Source: Sporosarcina sp. FSL W7-1349
GTDB taxonomy: Bacteria > Bacillota > Bacilli > Bacillales_A > Planococcaceae
Assembly (NCBI RefSeq): GCF_038003045.1
Contig: NZ_JBBOOK010000002.1
Location: 744,001 to 808,000, forward strand
Direction of reading: 5' to 3'
DNA: 64,000 nt
The position numbers and the translations under genes were made by a program. The notes beneath the pieces are model-generated. The model searched no databases. It had not been told where the DNA came from and worked only from the letters and a program-made list of their open reading frames with translations. This document shows, piece after piece, positions 50,122 to 59,099 of this stretch. Positions within the stretch are counted from its first letter, which is position 1. Every line of letters begins with the position of its first letter.

Positions 50122-51285
50122 TTACCCGATCGACACAACATCCCGCTCACTTTTCTTAGCTGACCAATCCAATCCTTCCGCAATCCGTTCCCTTGATTTC
50201 CGTACAGACCCCAAGTAATTCTGGTAGTAACGGGCTCGCTTCAAGAACAAATGACAATCGATTTCTTCAGTGAACCCAATGCCGCCGTGGATCTGGATAT
50301 TATCGGCTGCCAGGCGTGCGAACGCCTCCGTAGTAAACGAGCGGGCACTATACACTGCCGCTTCCCGGTCAGCTGTTTGATTCTCTACCGCCCAATTGGC
50401 GTAATAGCTAAGAGAACGGGCAGTCTCCAAGTCCAATTTCATGTTCACGATTCGATGCTTAATCGCTTGAAAGCGACCAATTGGTTGATTGAACTGGATA
50501 CGGATTTTCGAATACTCCGCCGCCATGGAGACGATTTCATCCATCGCGCCGACCATCATTGCACTTAGAGCCGCATTGAATGAAAGCAACCCCTCCTGCA
50601 GGACGTCCCAACCCTGGCCAACCGCCCCTAGCACTTGCGACTTCGGCACTTTCACCTGGTCCATCGTCAATTCCACGACATATTGGGTTTCATCCAACAC
50701 ATTCAGCCTCCGCGTCGTGATCCCTTCTGTTTGATCGACCAGAATTAAGGAAAGGCCTTCTCCTCCTATGCCTTCAGCTGTCTTTGCCAAGACGAGGTAG
50801 ACATCTCCATGGGGAACGAGCATTTTGACACCGTCCAGAATGAGATCATCCCCTTCTTGACGGGCAAGGCATGTGATCTCATCCGGCCCATAGCTTTTGC
50901 CGGCTTCCAACCAAGCAAGTGTGACTGTTATGGAACCGCTTGCAATTCCAGGCAAGTATTTCTTCTTTTGTTCCTCCGTCCCGTACTTCTCCAGCAGAGG
51001 GACCGCTAAGGCCAACGTCTCTGCTTGCACGCCTGGCACGAGCACCCGGCCGCTTTCTTCAAAGAAAGGGACGAGATCCAACGGTCCCAGCCCAAGCCCG
51101 TCGTACTCCTCGGACACCGGGATGGCTGTACTGCCGAGTTCGGCCAACCCAGTAGACACTTCATCGACCAGCGTCGTATTCCCTTTGATGAACTCCCGTG
51201 CAACGTCTGTCCCGCCTACATGATTCAAGTACTTGCGCAATGTTCCGCGAAACATCTCTTGATCTTCACTTAATGAAAAATCCAT
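50122..51285 (-). CDS. acyl-CoA dehydrogenase, subunit lacking the usual C-terminal motif
   Basis: A 387-residue acyl-CoA dehydrogenase-fold protein: N-terminal helical domain, middle strands (ITVTLAWLEAGKSYGPDEIT) and a C-terminal bundle with FNQPIGRFQAIKHRIVNMKL and QIHGGIGFTEEIDCHLFLKR. Next to a second, different dehydrogenase gene (21 bases apart), it fits the FadE-pair heterotetramers of steroid and side-chain degradation, in which the FAD sites are shared by two unlike subunits. Confidence 0.9.
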   Translation of the reverse strand: MDFSLSEDQEMFRGTLRKYLNHVGGTDVAREFIKGNTTLVDEVSTGLAELGSTAIPVSEEYDGLGLGPLDLVPFFEESGRVLVPGVQAETLALAVPLLEKYGTEEQKKKYLPGIASGSITVTLAWLEAGKSYGPDEITCLARQEGDDLILDGVKMLVPHGDVYLVLAKTAEGIGGEGLSLILVDQTEGITTRRLNVLDETQYVVELTMDQVKVPKSQVLGAVGQGWDVLQEGLLSFNAALSAMMVGAMDEIVSMAAEYSKIRIQFNQPIGRFQAIKHRIVNMKLDLETARSLSYYANWAVENQTADREAAVYSARSFTTEAFARLAADNIQIHGGIGFTEEIDCHLFLKRARYYQNYLGSVRKSRERIAEGLDWSAKKSERDVVSIG

Positions 51286-51306
51286 CTAACTTTCACCTCT
51301 CCTTCC

Positions 51307-52500
51307 TTAACGGCCTAGATCTTTTGGCAGCCCAAGTATTCTTTCTCCAATCGTATTGCGCTGGACTTCGCTTGTTCCTCCGCCGATTGTGACACCGAAC
51401 GAGCTTAAGTAGCCCTCTTGCCATGACTTATTTGAAATTGCATCCTCTTCCGTCATCACTCCATGATGATCTTGGATGGCGATAGCAAATTCGAATAATT
51501 CCTTTGTCAGTTCACTGACCAGCAATTTATCCAGCGAGCTTTCAGGGCCGGGTCGCCCATTTTTCAACGTGTGGGTGATGTTGCGGTAATACGTCAAAAG
51601 GGCACCGCGGATGCGTGCATATAGGCCCGCCATTTTATTGCGGACAATCGGGTCTTCCACAAGTGGAACTCCGTCGATTTTCACTTGTTTCGCCATTTCG
51701 ACTAGATCGTCGAATTGTCTTTCCAACGTGAATACTTGCGCGGCTATGCCCGAGCGTTCATGTAGCATAAGGGCGATCAGCACCGCCCATCCCTTGCCGA
51801 CTTCCCCCACAACGTCCGAATCGTAGGCAATGGCGTCCGTCAAATAGACTTCATTAAATTCCTGCTTGCCGTCCATTTGAATAATCGGTCTTGTTTCCAC
51901 CCCGGGTTGATTCATGTCGAGGAGAAAGACAGTAATTCCCTCGTGTTTCTTTTCGGACTGGCCTGTCTTGGCAAGCAGGAAACAGAAGTCAGAAACGTGG
52001 GCGAAACTCGTCCACACCTTTTGACCATTGATGACCCATTTACCGCCGTCCTTCACAGCAGTCGTTTCGATTGCCGTCAAATCCGAACCGGCATTCGGCT
52101 CTGAATACCCTTGGCTCCAGACATGCTCGCCCGTTAGGATCTTTTCAATAAAATTACGCTTCTGTTCTTCCGTCCCCATCTGCATCAAAGTGGGAGCGAC
52201 CATATGAATGCCGACGTAATTCACGAGTGGAGGGGACTGAATCCTGACCATTTCCTGGTGATAGATGATTTCCTCCATTAACGTGGCTTCCCGTCCCCCA
52301 TAGGCTTTCGGCCAAGAGATAGCGGCCCATCCGCCTTCATACAACGTGCGTTGCCATTGCCTTAGGAACTTGGAATACTCCCCTTTATCCCGAGGCAATT
52401 CCCGATTTCCAGCTTTCCAGCCATCCGGTAAATTTTCTTCCAACCAGGAACGCAATTCCAATCGGAACGCTTCTTCCTGTTTCGTAAAAGTGAAATTCAT
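51307..52500 (-). CDS. acyl-CoA dehydrogenase, second subunit
   Basis: A 397-residue acyl-CoA dehydrogenase-fold protein: QGYSEPNAGSDLTAIETTAV in the middle domain (FAD/acyl contact), KWVINGQKVWTSFAHVSDFC, and the C-terminal IGGGTSEVQRNTIGERILGL. Partner of the preceding subunit by adjacency. It would introduce an alpha-beta double bond in an acyl-CoA before hydration by the MaoC pair. Confidence 0.92.
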   Translation of the reverse strand: MNFTFTKQEEAFRLELRSWLEENLPDGWKAGNRELPRDKGEYSKFLRQWQRTLYEGGWAAISWPKAYGGREATLMEEIIYHQEMVRIQSPPLVNYVGIHMVAPTLMQMGTEEQKRNFIEKILTGEHVWSQGYSEPNAGSDLTAIETTAVKDGGKWVINGQKVWTSFAHVSDFCFLLAKTGQSEKKHEGITVFLLDMNQPGVETRPIIQMDGKQEFNEVYLTDAIAYDSDVVGEVGKGWAVLIALMLHERSGIAAQVFTLERQFDDLVEMAKQVKIDGVPLVEDPIVRNKMAGLYARIRGALLTYYRNITHTLKNGRPGPESSLDKLLVSELTKELFEFAIAIQDHHGVMTEEDAISNKSWQEGYLSSFGVTIGGGTSEVQRNTIGERILGLPKDLGR

Positions 52501-52516
52501 GAACTCACATCCTTTT

Positions 52517-52948
52517 TCAATCAGTCGGTTTCCATTGTGGCAATGCTCGCTCTTCTGTTATGTCTTGCCAAGTCATTTGGACCGGCATTCCGATTTTGAC
52601 ATCTTCCGGCTTGCATTCGAGCAAATTACATAAAATCCGGACATCCGGCTTGTCGTCCAAAGCCGCCTGCGCAATGATGGTCGGCAAGTCATTCTGGAAG
52701 CCAGGAAGAAATGGTCTATAGGAAATGACGTAGGAAGAGAGGGTTGCCTTAATGTCTGATCCGAGATTTTCCCATTCGACAGCCGCGCTCCCACATTTTG
52801 GACAGGCAGGCCCCGGTGGGTGTAAGTACGACTTGCAATCATTGCATTTTTGCACTTCCAACTCATGACGGTCGGCTGCATCCCAGTAAGGTCGGTTATC
52901 CTCATTCTTCAAAGGGATCGGCTTTTCATATTTTGTTTGTATAGTCAT
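52517..52948 (-). CDS. DUF35 Zn-ribbon/OB-fold protein
   Basis: A 143-residue protein with four zinc cysteines in CNDCKSYLHPPGPACPKC (about 35-52), then an OB-fold (ATLSSYVISYRPFLPG). Such proteins bind acyl-CoA and are required partners of thiolase-fold aldolases (ChsH2 DUF35 with Ltp2) or of HMG-CoA-synthase-like enzymes. Position right after the thiolase-fold gene (11 bases) supports a complex. The ATG at 52948 follows GGAGG. Confidence 0.92.
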   Translation of the reverse strand: MTIQTKYEKPIPLKNEDNRPYWDAADRHELEVQKCNDCKSYLHPPGPACPKCGSAAVEWENLGSDIKATLSSYVISYRPFLPGFQNDLPTIIAQAALDDKPDVRILCNLLECKPEDVKIGMPVQMTWQDITEERALPQWKPTD

Positions 52949-52959
52949 TGTCAAACCTC

Positions 52960-54123
52960 CTAGTTTCCAAGAATCATGGCCCCTGCCAGATCTGGACCGC
53001 TCCAACCGGTACAAATCCCGATCTCGCAATCTTCCACTTGGCGATCGGACCCTTTATATTCATGTCGCAACTGCCTGACGATTTCCAGGACATTATTCAT
53101 GCCATGCGTATAACCTTCTGCCAACATGCCGCCCGCCGTGTTCGTCGGCAACTTGCCTCCCATCTTCAAGTTCCCGGCTGCTACGAAATCGCCTACCTCA
53201 CCGCGAGGCGCTAAACCATAGGCCTCCAACTGGCGCAACACGACCCAACTGAAACAATCATAGATAGCCGCCACTTGGATATCTTCCGGTTTTACGCCGG
53301 CTGATTGATAGAGTGCAGGCGCCACATGATCTGCGGCAACTTGGTCAAGATCAGACCAATAATGGGCATGGGGATGTGTTTCCCGTGGGGTAATTCCCAT
53401 AATATAGACCGGCCGCGATTTACAATCTTTCGCCCGGTCCGCCGAAGTGACGATGATGGCATTCGCTTCATCCAATTCCAAACAGCAATCATGGATATTG
53501 AAGGGAGAGCTGATATCCGGCGTATTAAGATACTCTTCCATCGTCAGCGTTTTGCCGTTCAAATGAGCCTTCGGATTGCGCTGCGCATGTTCATAAAAGT
53601 CAATGCACACTTGTCCCAGATGCTCTTTTGTCAAACCGGTTTGGTGCATATGGCGCGTGGCGAATATGCCGAACCATTGAGACGGACTGGCCGATCCATA
53701 CGGGATGATGAAACTTCCGCCCGGCAACGCGTTCTGCAGCATGTTGGGGTCATAGCCCCGTCCGACGAGTTGACCTGAAGCCCCATTCATCGATCGGTAA
53801 ATCAAAACAGTGTTCAGCAAACCCGCGTCGATCATGCCGATCGCATCTCCAATTAGCATTTCCGTACTGCTTCCGCCTCCACTTATGTCTTTGACATACT
53901 TCGGACGGGCGCCTAAATAGGTAGCGACCTCATGAGATGTGCAGGAGTCGCCGCCTGTTGAATAATTCATGATGCCATCTATATCTGATGCCTCCAGCCC
54001 CGCGTCTTGCAAGGCGTTTCGGGCAGCCACCAATGCCATTTGCAGCGGTGTTGTCCCTGACTTTCTGGATCGTTCGTATTCTCCCACTCCGACAACGGCA
54101 TACTTATTGGATATCTTATCCAT
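52960..54123 (-). CDS. Ltp2-like thiolase-fold protein, probable acyl-CoA retro-aldolase
   Basis: A 387-residue member of the SCP-x/lipid-transfer branch of the thiolase family. The usual nucleophilic Cys is replaced: SGGGSSTEML at 81-90, so ordinary thiolysis is unlikely. The stretches IYDCFSWVVLRQLE (287-300) and NTAGGMLAEGYTHGMN (328-343) match the pattern of Ltp2-type steroid side-chain aldolases, which release acetyl- or propionyl-CoA from a beta-hydroxyacyl-CoA. The DUF35 gene follows at 11 bases and MaoC hydratases precede it, giving the full hydratase-aldolase module. Substrate unknown. Confidence 0.88.
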   Translation of the reverse strand: MDKISNKYAVVGVGEYERSRKSGTTPLQMALVAARNALQDAGLEASDIDGIMNYSTGGDSCTSHEVATYLGARPKYVKDISGGGSSTEMLIGDAIGMIDAGLLNTVLIYRSMNGASGQLVGRGYDPNMLQNALPGGSFIIPYGSASPSQWFGIFATRHMHQTGLTKEHLGQVCIDFYEHAQRNPKAHLNGKTLTMEEYLNTPDISSPFNIHDCCLELDEANAIIVTSADRAKDCKSRPVYIMGITPRETHPHAHYWSDLDQVAADHVAPALYQSAGVKPEDIQVAAIYDCFSWVVLRQLEAYGLAPRGEVGDFVAAGNLKMGGKLPTNTAGGMLAEGYTHGMNNVLEIVRQLRHEYKGSDRQVEDCEIGICTGWSGPDLAGAMILGN

Positions 54124-54173
54124 TGGAACCCCTCCTCTTTAATCCATTGCATTTCAAATTTATTTAGCTCTCA

Positions 54174-54605
54174 CTACCGGAAACGCAAAATAGCATTCCC
54201 GCTGCCAACCACTTCTCCCGGTGCCTTTTCTGCATACAGTTCCAGGCGGGCAAATTGTATTCCGTCCCCTTCATACAGCTTGTCTACCTTGCCCTTGCAA
54301 GTAATTTCGTCGCCCGGCCGTGTCACCGCACCGAATCGCATGTTGAACTGGGCAATCTCGGCCTGCTCGCCCGCCAGTTCCATCGCATACTGGCCCAAAA
54401 AGCCCATCACGAGCATCCCATGGGCAATCACTCCGTCCATTCCGATACTTCGAGCAAATTCATCATCTGTATGGAGCGGATTAAAATCTCCCGAAGCCCC
54501 TGCATATTTCACCAATTGCACCTTCGTTACAGGGGGCTTCGTCATCGGTTCCAACTGCTGGCCCTCTTCCAATAAATCCGGCTTGATCGTCAAATTTATA
54601 CTCAC
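54174..54605 (-). CDS. MaoC-family enoyl-CoA hydratase, catalytic subunit
   Basis: A 143-residue hotdog protein with hydratase-2 motif YAGASGDFNPLHTDDEFARS, including the catalytic Asp and His, and VIAHGMLVMGFLGQYA. It hydrates an enoyl-CoA. The start is GTG at 54605, eight bases after GAGGAGG. Next to a second MaoC-like subunit that lacks the His, as in HadAB- or ChsH1/ChsH2-type heterodimers. Confidence 0.92.
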   Translation of the reverse strand: MSINLTIKPDLLEEGQQLEPMTKPPVTKVQLVKYAGASGDFNPLHTDDEFARSIGMDGVIAHGMLVMGFLGQYAMELAGEQAEIAQFNMRFGAVTRPGDEITCKGKVDKLYEGDGIQFARLELYAEKAPGEVVGSGNAILRFR

Positions 54606-54617
54606 TGATGCGCCTCC

Positions 54618-55061
54618 TCACTTTGCAGGTAATGGTCGATAAATGATATTGCTCCGTGAAACTGCCACCAATTCACCAGTCTCATCTTTTATTTCAGTAT
54701 CTAGCACTAAAAACTGCATTGGCCCGCTCTTTCCTTTCCGCTCGTATAAATCGGAAACGACCATCTGGCATTCTAGTCGATCCCCTAAGCGAATTGGACG
54801 ATGATAGATGAACTCCTGTTCTCCATGAAGCATACGCCGATAATCCAGATCCAGCGGCAAATCATTCCCTTCACTCAACGCAATGAGGAAGGTCGGCGGT
54901 GCAATAATTCCGCCATACGGTGAGTTTGCCGCGTATTCTTCGTCTTTGTACAGTGGATTCGAATCACCGATTGCCTCTGCAAATTGACGAATATGTCTTC
55001 TTTCCACATCCACGATATATGGTTGGCCTCTCAAACCAATCAGACTTTTATCCAAGTCCAA
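54618..55061 (-). CDS. MaoC-like hydratase partner subunit (non-catalytic)
   Basis: A protein of about 147 residues, related to the N-terminal FAS1/HadA hydratase subunit: AEAIGDSNPLYKDEEYAANS has Tyr where the catalytic His stands, and PPTFLIALSEGNDLPLDLD follows. It probably forms the structural half of a heterodimer with the next gene. The TTG at 55061 is chosen because AGGGGG lies seven bases upstream; a GTG nine bases earlier abuts this site. First gene of the operon. Confidence 0.88.
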   Translation of the reverse strand: MDLDKSLIGLRGQPYIVDVERRHIRQFAEAIGDSNPLYKDEEYAANSPYGGIIAPPTFLIALSEGNDLPLDLDYRRMLHGEQEFIYHRPIRLGDRLECQMVVSDLYERKGKSGPMQFLVLDTEIKDETGELVAVSRSNIIYRPLPAK

Positions 55062-55257
55062 ATACAGCACCCCCTAGCTGATAATATTTTCTAAATATTC
55101 CTTATTGATTAAATCTTATGCCAACCAGAATGGTATGACAATGTAGGTTCATATATATTTAGATTTATTTAATTGTAGGAATTTACATTATTAAAGAGGA
55201 GTTAGTAGAGTTTTGAAGTAATATACCAACATACAGGGACAGAGGAGGGCGAATGCC

Positions 55258-57330
55258 TTGTTTGATTTACAGCTAATCCAATCATTTTTGCAGGAGAGAG
55301 AAGTACCAATCGCCTTTCAAATTTGGGAAACTACTTTTGAAAATCCATCCGGCCGGCCGATTGGAAAGAGCAGTCAACGAACAATCCATGTACCGCCTCG
55401 TCCGGATTCATTGTATCCTTCTATCCAACAGCTCTCGCTCCATGGACAAACGTTCGTTTATTTCATTTATTCGGCGGATTATCATCTGACGATAACATTT
55501 CAAAGCGAAACCCATTTCAGATTGCAGGACTTGCAAGTGCTCTATCATCTGCTTTATCCGCTCTATTCTGATTATGTGGTCGACAACGGACAGGCAAAGC
55601 TGAACACAATCATCGAGAGTATAAGCGATACGACATCATCCCTTGATTTGGATAAGGTATTTTCCAATATCTTGGTCAATACATTGGAAGTCATCACGAA
55701 TGCGGATTATGGGACACTTTGGCTGCATGATTCCAAATCGGACCGGCTTGTGTGCAAAGCATCCGAAGGGTATCTACTAGATGGGATTTGGCAGATGCAA
55801 TTCGAAATCGGGGAGGGGCCGATCGGGCATTCTTTTCAATGGGGCATTCCGATCCTTATTCAAGATCCGACCGATATGAGCAAAAAGGGGATTCGACGAA
55901 TATCTGTGGAAAATGCCCGACTTTGGGACAGCACTTCCGATTATGTAACGACAATCAAATCGGTATTGGCCTATCCGATTTTTGTCGATGGAAAAGTGGA
56001 ATGTGTCATGTATTTGGGGCAGTTGAGGACAGAGAATCTATTAGATGAGCAAGATTTATGGTTGCTAAAAGTCTTTACGACTCAAGTCGGGATTGCCATC
56101 CGGAACGCCAGACAATTCGCTGACATCAAAGAACTGAACCATCATCTCATCAAAAGGGATGATATTCACTCGACCTTGACGAATTTATCGATCCGGAATA
56201 TGGGAGCGAAGAAAATCGTGCAGGAACTCAGCCGCATGATCGGGCAGAAATTACTGTTTGTCGATCTAATGGAGCATGAATGGTTCCCTGCCAGCCAAAA
56301 AATTCCGCATAATATACCGTTCAAAGAATTATTGAAAATTGCGGCAGAACGAAGAGGGACAAATTCATATGAAATTATGAAGGACGGAGAAGTAACGCAT
56401 CATTTGTATCCGATCCGTTCCGGGACCGTTATTTTGGGCTGTCTCATTATCAACGCCCAAAAACCGCTAAGCCGGTTGGGTCAAATGGCGATAGAGCAAG
56501 GGCTTTCGGTCCTCGCGCTTGAACTCGTCCAGAAACAGAACATCAGTGAATTTTATTATAAAAACCAGCGGGAACTCTTTAACAGTCTGATCCAGACAAC
56601 CGATCCGACAGTACGCCTTCAGACCGCATCCGAATTGGGCATACAGGAAGACAACCAATTCGCCACAGTCGTATTCCAGTACACGGATTATACGGATTCC
56701 CAATTGCTCGCAGCTTATGTACACCGGCTCATCGCACAAATCAAGAAAAATGGGGCGCCTTACATTCAAACCATCTTCGGGTATCAAAACAAAGTTATTG
56801 TCCTAGCCGCCTTGCCGACCTCTTCAGATTGCATCCAATTTGAGAAACAACTGAACGACATACTGATGGAGTCGTCGTCGACAAAGAAATTCAAGCTGAG
56901 CGGCGGCATGGGGAGCATTTACGAAGGCATTCATCTCATCGAAAAATCATACCAGGAAGCGCAAATTGCATTATCCAATCCGGCTTCCCGGCAAATCAGG
57001 GGACGTTTGGTAAAGTATTCGGATATCGGCATCAATCGTCTCTTTACCAATCAAAACACAGAAGAAATTTCACGGTTCCTCGTCGAGATTTTCGAACCGC
57101 TCCGAATGGTGGACAAAACAAATCAGACATTGGAAAAGACATTACTGACCTATTTTGAATGTAACCGCTCCGCTGTCGAAGCCGCCCAGTTGCTACACGT
57201 CCATATCAATACGCTTTACCAACGGCTCAAAAAGATAGAAGAATGCCTGGACCTCTCCTTCAAAAACCCGGAAGACGTCCTCCGCCTCCAACTAGCCTGC
57301 TACCTGAAAGAATCGATGGGAATCGGGTGA
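55258..57330 (+). CDS. GAF-domain PucR/CdaR-type transcriptional regulator
   Basis: A 690-residue cytosolic regulator: an N-terminal ligand domain (1-120), a GAF domain (about 125-285, ITNADYGTLWLHDSKSDRLV and FEIGEGPIGHSFQWGIPIL), a middle region, a GGDEF-like fold as in CdaR proteins (about 460-600) and a C-terminal PucR HTH (about 625-685, EAAQLLHVHINTLYQRLKKI). The start is TTG at 55258, eight bases after GAGGAGGG. Divergent from the eight-gene acyl-CoA operon with 196 bp between, so it is the likely activator. Its TGA stop is provided by a repeat element. Confidence 0.88.
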   Translation: MFDLQLIQSFLQEREVPIAFQIWETTFENPSGRPIGKSSQRTIHVPPRPDSLYPSIQQLSLHGQTFVYFIYSADYHLTITFQSETHFRLQDLQVLYHLLYPLYSDYVVDNGQAKLNTIIESISDTTSSLDLDKVFSNILVNTLEVITNADYGTLWLHDSKSDRLVCKASEGYLLDGIWQMQFEIGEGPIGHSFQWGIPILIQDPTDMSKKGIRRISVENARLWDSTSDYVTTIKSVLAYPIFVDGKVECVMYLGQLRTENLLDEQDLWLLKVFTTQVGIAIRNARQFADIKELNHHLIKRDDIHSTLTNLSIRNMGAKKIVQELSRMIGQKLLFVDLMEHEWFPASQKIPHNIPFKELLKIAAERRGTNSYEIMKDGEVTHHLYPIRSGTVILGCLIINAQKPLSRLGQMAIEQGLSVLALELVQKQNISEFYYKNQRELFNSLIQTTDPTVRLQTASELGIQEDNQFATVVFQYTDYTDSQLLAAYVHRLIAQIKKNGAPYIQTIFGYQNKVIVLAALPTSSDCIQFEKQLNDILMESSSTKKFKLSGGMGSIYEGIHLIEKSYQEAQIALSNPASRQIRGRLVKYSDIGINRLFTNQNTEEISRFLVEIFEPLRMVDKTNQTLEKTLLTYFECNRSAVEAAQLLHVHINTLYQRLKKIEECLDLSFKNPEDVLRLQLACYLKESMGIG

Positions 57331-57394
57331 CAGGTACCAATACAATTTGGAAACGATTCGGAATAGTGTCTGAATTGTAAGGGTGACTGTCACC
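57326..57394. repeat. palindrome-bounded repeat element, copy 3
   Basis: GGTGACAGGTACC (57326-57338) and GGTGACTGTCACC (57382-57394) bound a core with ACAATTTGG/GAATTGT pairing. It occupies the whole gap between two convergent genes and supplies both TGA stops: at 57328 for the PucR-type gene and at 57390 for the DUF2357 gene. Confidence 0.75.
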
Positions 57395-59099
57395 TTTGTA
57401 TGATTTCTTGAAGCGTTTTTTCGAGCATTTGGCTGAAATGCTCGATTTCGACATCGGGACTCAAGTCGATTAATCGGACGTCGTATTCATTCAGCTCGTA
57501 ATCTGTATCCGTCGTCTCTCTTCTGATCGGATAGACAGCCCACACTTCGGTGACGGGCTGCGCGTCAATCAATGGATTTTTCTCCTCATTCAATGTCAGC
57601 GTATGGGATTTCATACCGCTTGAATAGGACTCTAGCTGCCTCATCACTTTGGATGGCTGGCGATTGCCAAGCAAATCATCGTTCCATAAGTATTCTTTCT
57701 TCCGATACTTAAAATCAATGATCAATGAACCTTTGTATTTGGCATCCACCCATACGTCGATTCTGCAATCTGGTCTATTATTGCTCATCGTGTACATTGT
57801 GCGGAGCGGTGAAATGTCACCTCTTCGTTCCGGTATCCTCTCATCGTAAAAAATCCGGATCGTTTTATTGTTCTTACTCAATTCGACATAGTCGGAGTCA
57901 TGCTGTCTCGGCACAATCACTTGGTCCAAGGTGTTCTGGTCGATTTGGAACCAGTTGCGTGTAATCTCAAATCCATGCTCCTCTTTTAAGATTTTGATGA
58001 CACGCAAATAGCCCCATATTTCGTATAGTAAATCCGATCGTTTATAGTGAAATTGCAACTTCGGCGCATTCGCTTTTTGCGCGGACCCTTTCTTCAGCAT
58101 GCGATACAACTTATAGAATGTGTTATACGTTCCTACTGAGAAGAACGCCATCGGGATCTCTCCGGTGGCGCTCTCCGGGATATTCCGAATCCATCGTTCA
58201 TTCAAAAATAAAGTCAATCGATTTTGCAAGATGAGGATTTCTTTTTTTAGCAAATCGGCCTGGACCTTATTATGCGATCTAGCGTAGGGATGCAAAAAGC
58301 AGTTCCTCATTTCATTAACATAGTTCAAAATTAGAAGCACGATTTTTTTAATCATCCGATTTTCCGGAATGTCATATGTCACGGTAGAAATCGGCGCTTG
58401 GATCGTCTTTTGCTGCTCCGGATGCATCATCAAATATTTTATGGATTTGCTGTCGATTTTCTTCGCCTTCGCTTTCGGGATGACCGGATAGCTTTTGATG
58501 ACTGAATACCTTCTATTCTTCTCGATAATATTCAGTCCATTAATGATATTATCCCGTCGCGACAAGATGACAGAGTATTCCTCGACCTTCTCAGGACCGA
58601 AAATATCCAAAGCGACTTCACTGAAAATCTTCCGGCGGCTTGTCAGTTCGCTAGACAAGCCTTTGACCGCTTCCTCTATCTCTTCAATCATTTTCACATG
58701 CTGGTCTTCCGTGATTCGCTTTGTCGTCACCTTCGCCCTTGCTTCATACACTTCCTCCTGGTCGGTTGTAATCATGAGGAAGTAAGTGCCCGGTATGAAT
58801 GGATATGGCTTATTATACCGCTCCGGATTGTACAAGACATACGGATCGGAGGATGGGTGGAGATATAATCCCCTCTCATCCTCTTGGACAAAATCCACTT
58901 CCAATTGGTCTAACCCGTCCATGTACAAACGGTAGCCGGCAGGCGCGTCGAACTGCAACTGCAGCACCGAGTTTTCCATCAACTGCACTTCATCTGCCAA
59001 ATAATCGAGATCCATTCTTCTACGGAAATGGTCGCAAGCAATCGTTTTTTGTACAGCCCCGTATGTTTCAATGAACGCGACTTTAAATTGTGTAACCAT
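57390..59099 (-). CDS. DUF2357 / PD-(D/E)XK nuclease-like protein (McrC-type partner)
   Basis: A 569-residue protein: N-terminal DUF2357-like region (1-300) and a C-terminal PD-(D/E)XK endonuclease-like domain with YEIWGYLRVIKIL (359-371), NRPDCRIDVWVDAKY and IIDFKYR, giving P443-D444 and D462-x-K464, then a QLESY motif near 488. This is the architecture of McrC-like nucleases that act with McrB-type AAA proteins. It starts inside the AAA gene (17-base overlap, GGAG upstream), so it is coupled to it. Last gene of a three-gene operon. Confidence 0.88.
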   Translation of the reverse strand: MVTQFKVAFIETYGAVQKTIACDHFRRRMDLDYLADEVQLMENSVLQLQFDAPAGYRLYMDGLDQLEVDFVQEDERGLYLHPSSDPYVLYNPERYNKPYPFIPGTYFLMITTDQEEVYEARAKVTTKRITEDQHVKMIEEIEEAVKGLSSELTSRRKIFSEVALDIFGPEKVEEYSVILSRRDNIINGLNIIEKNRRYSVIKSYPVIPKAKAKKIDSKSIKYLMMHPEQQKTIQAPISTVTYDIPENRMIKKIVLLILNYVNEMRNCFLHPYARSHNKVQADLLKKEILILQNRLTLFLNERWIRNIPESATGEIPMAFFSVGTYNTFYKLYRMLKKGSAQKANAPKLQFHYKRSDLLYEIWGYLRVIKILKEEHGFEITRNWFQIDQNTLDQVIVPRQHDSDYVELSKNNKTIRIFYDERIPERRGDISPLRTMYTMSNNRPDCRIDVWVDAKYKGSLIIDFKYRKKEYLWNDDLLGNRQPSKVMRQLESYSSGMKSHTLTLNEEKNPLIDAQPVTEVWAVYPIRRETTDTDYELNEYDVRLIDLSPDVEIEHFSQMLEKTLQEIIQR

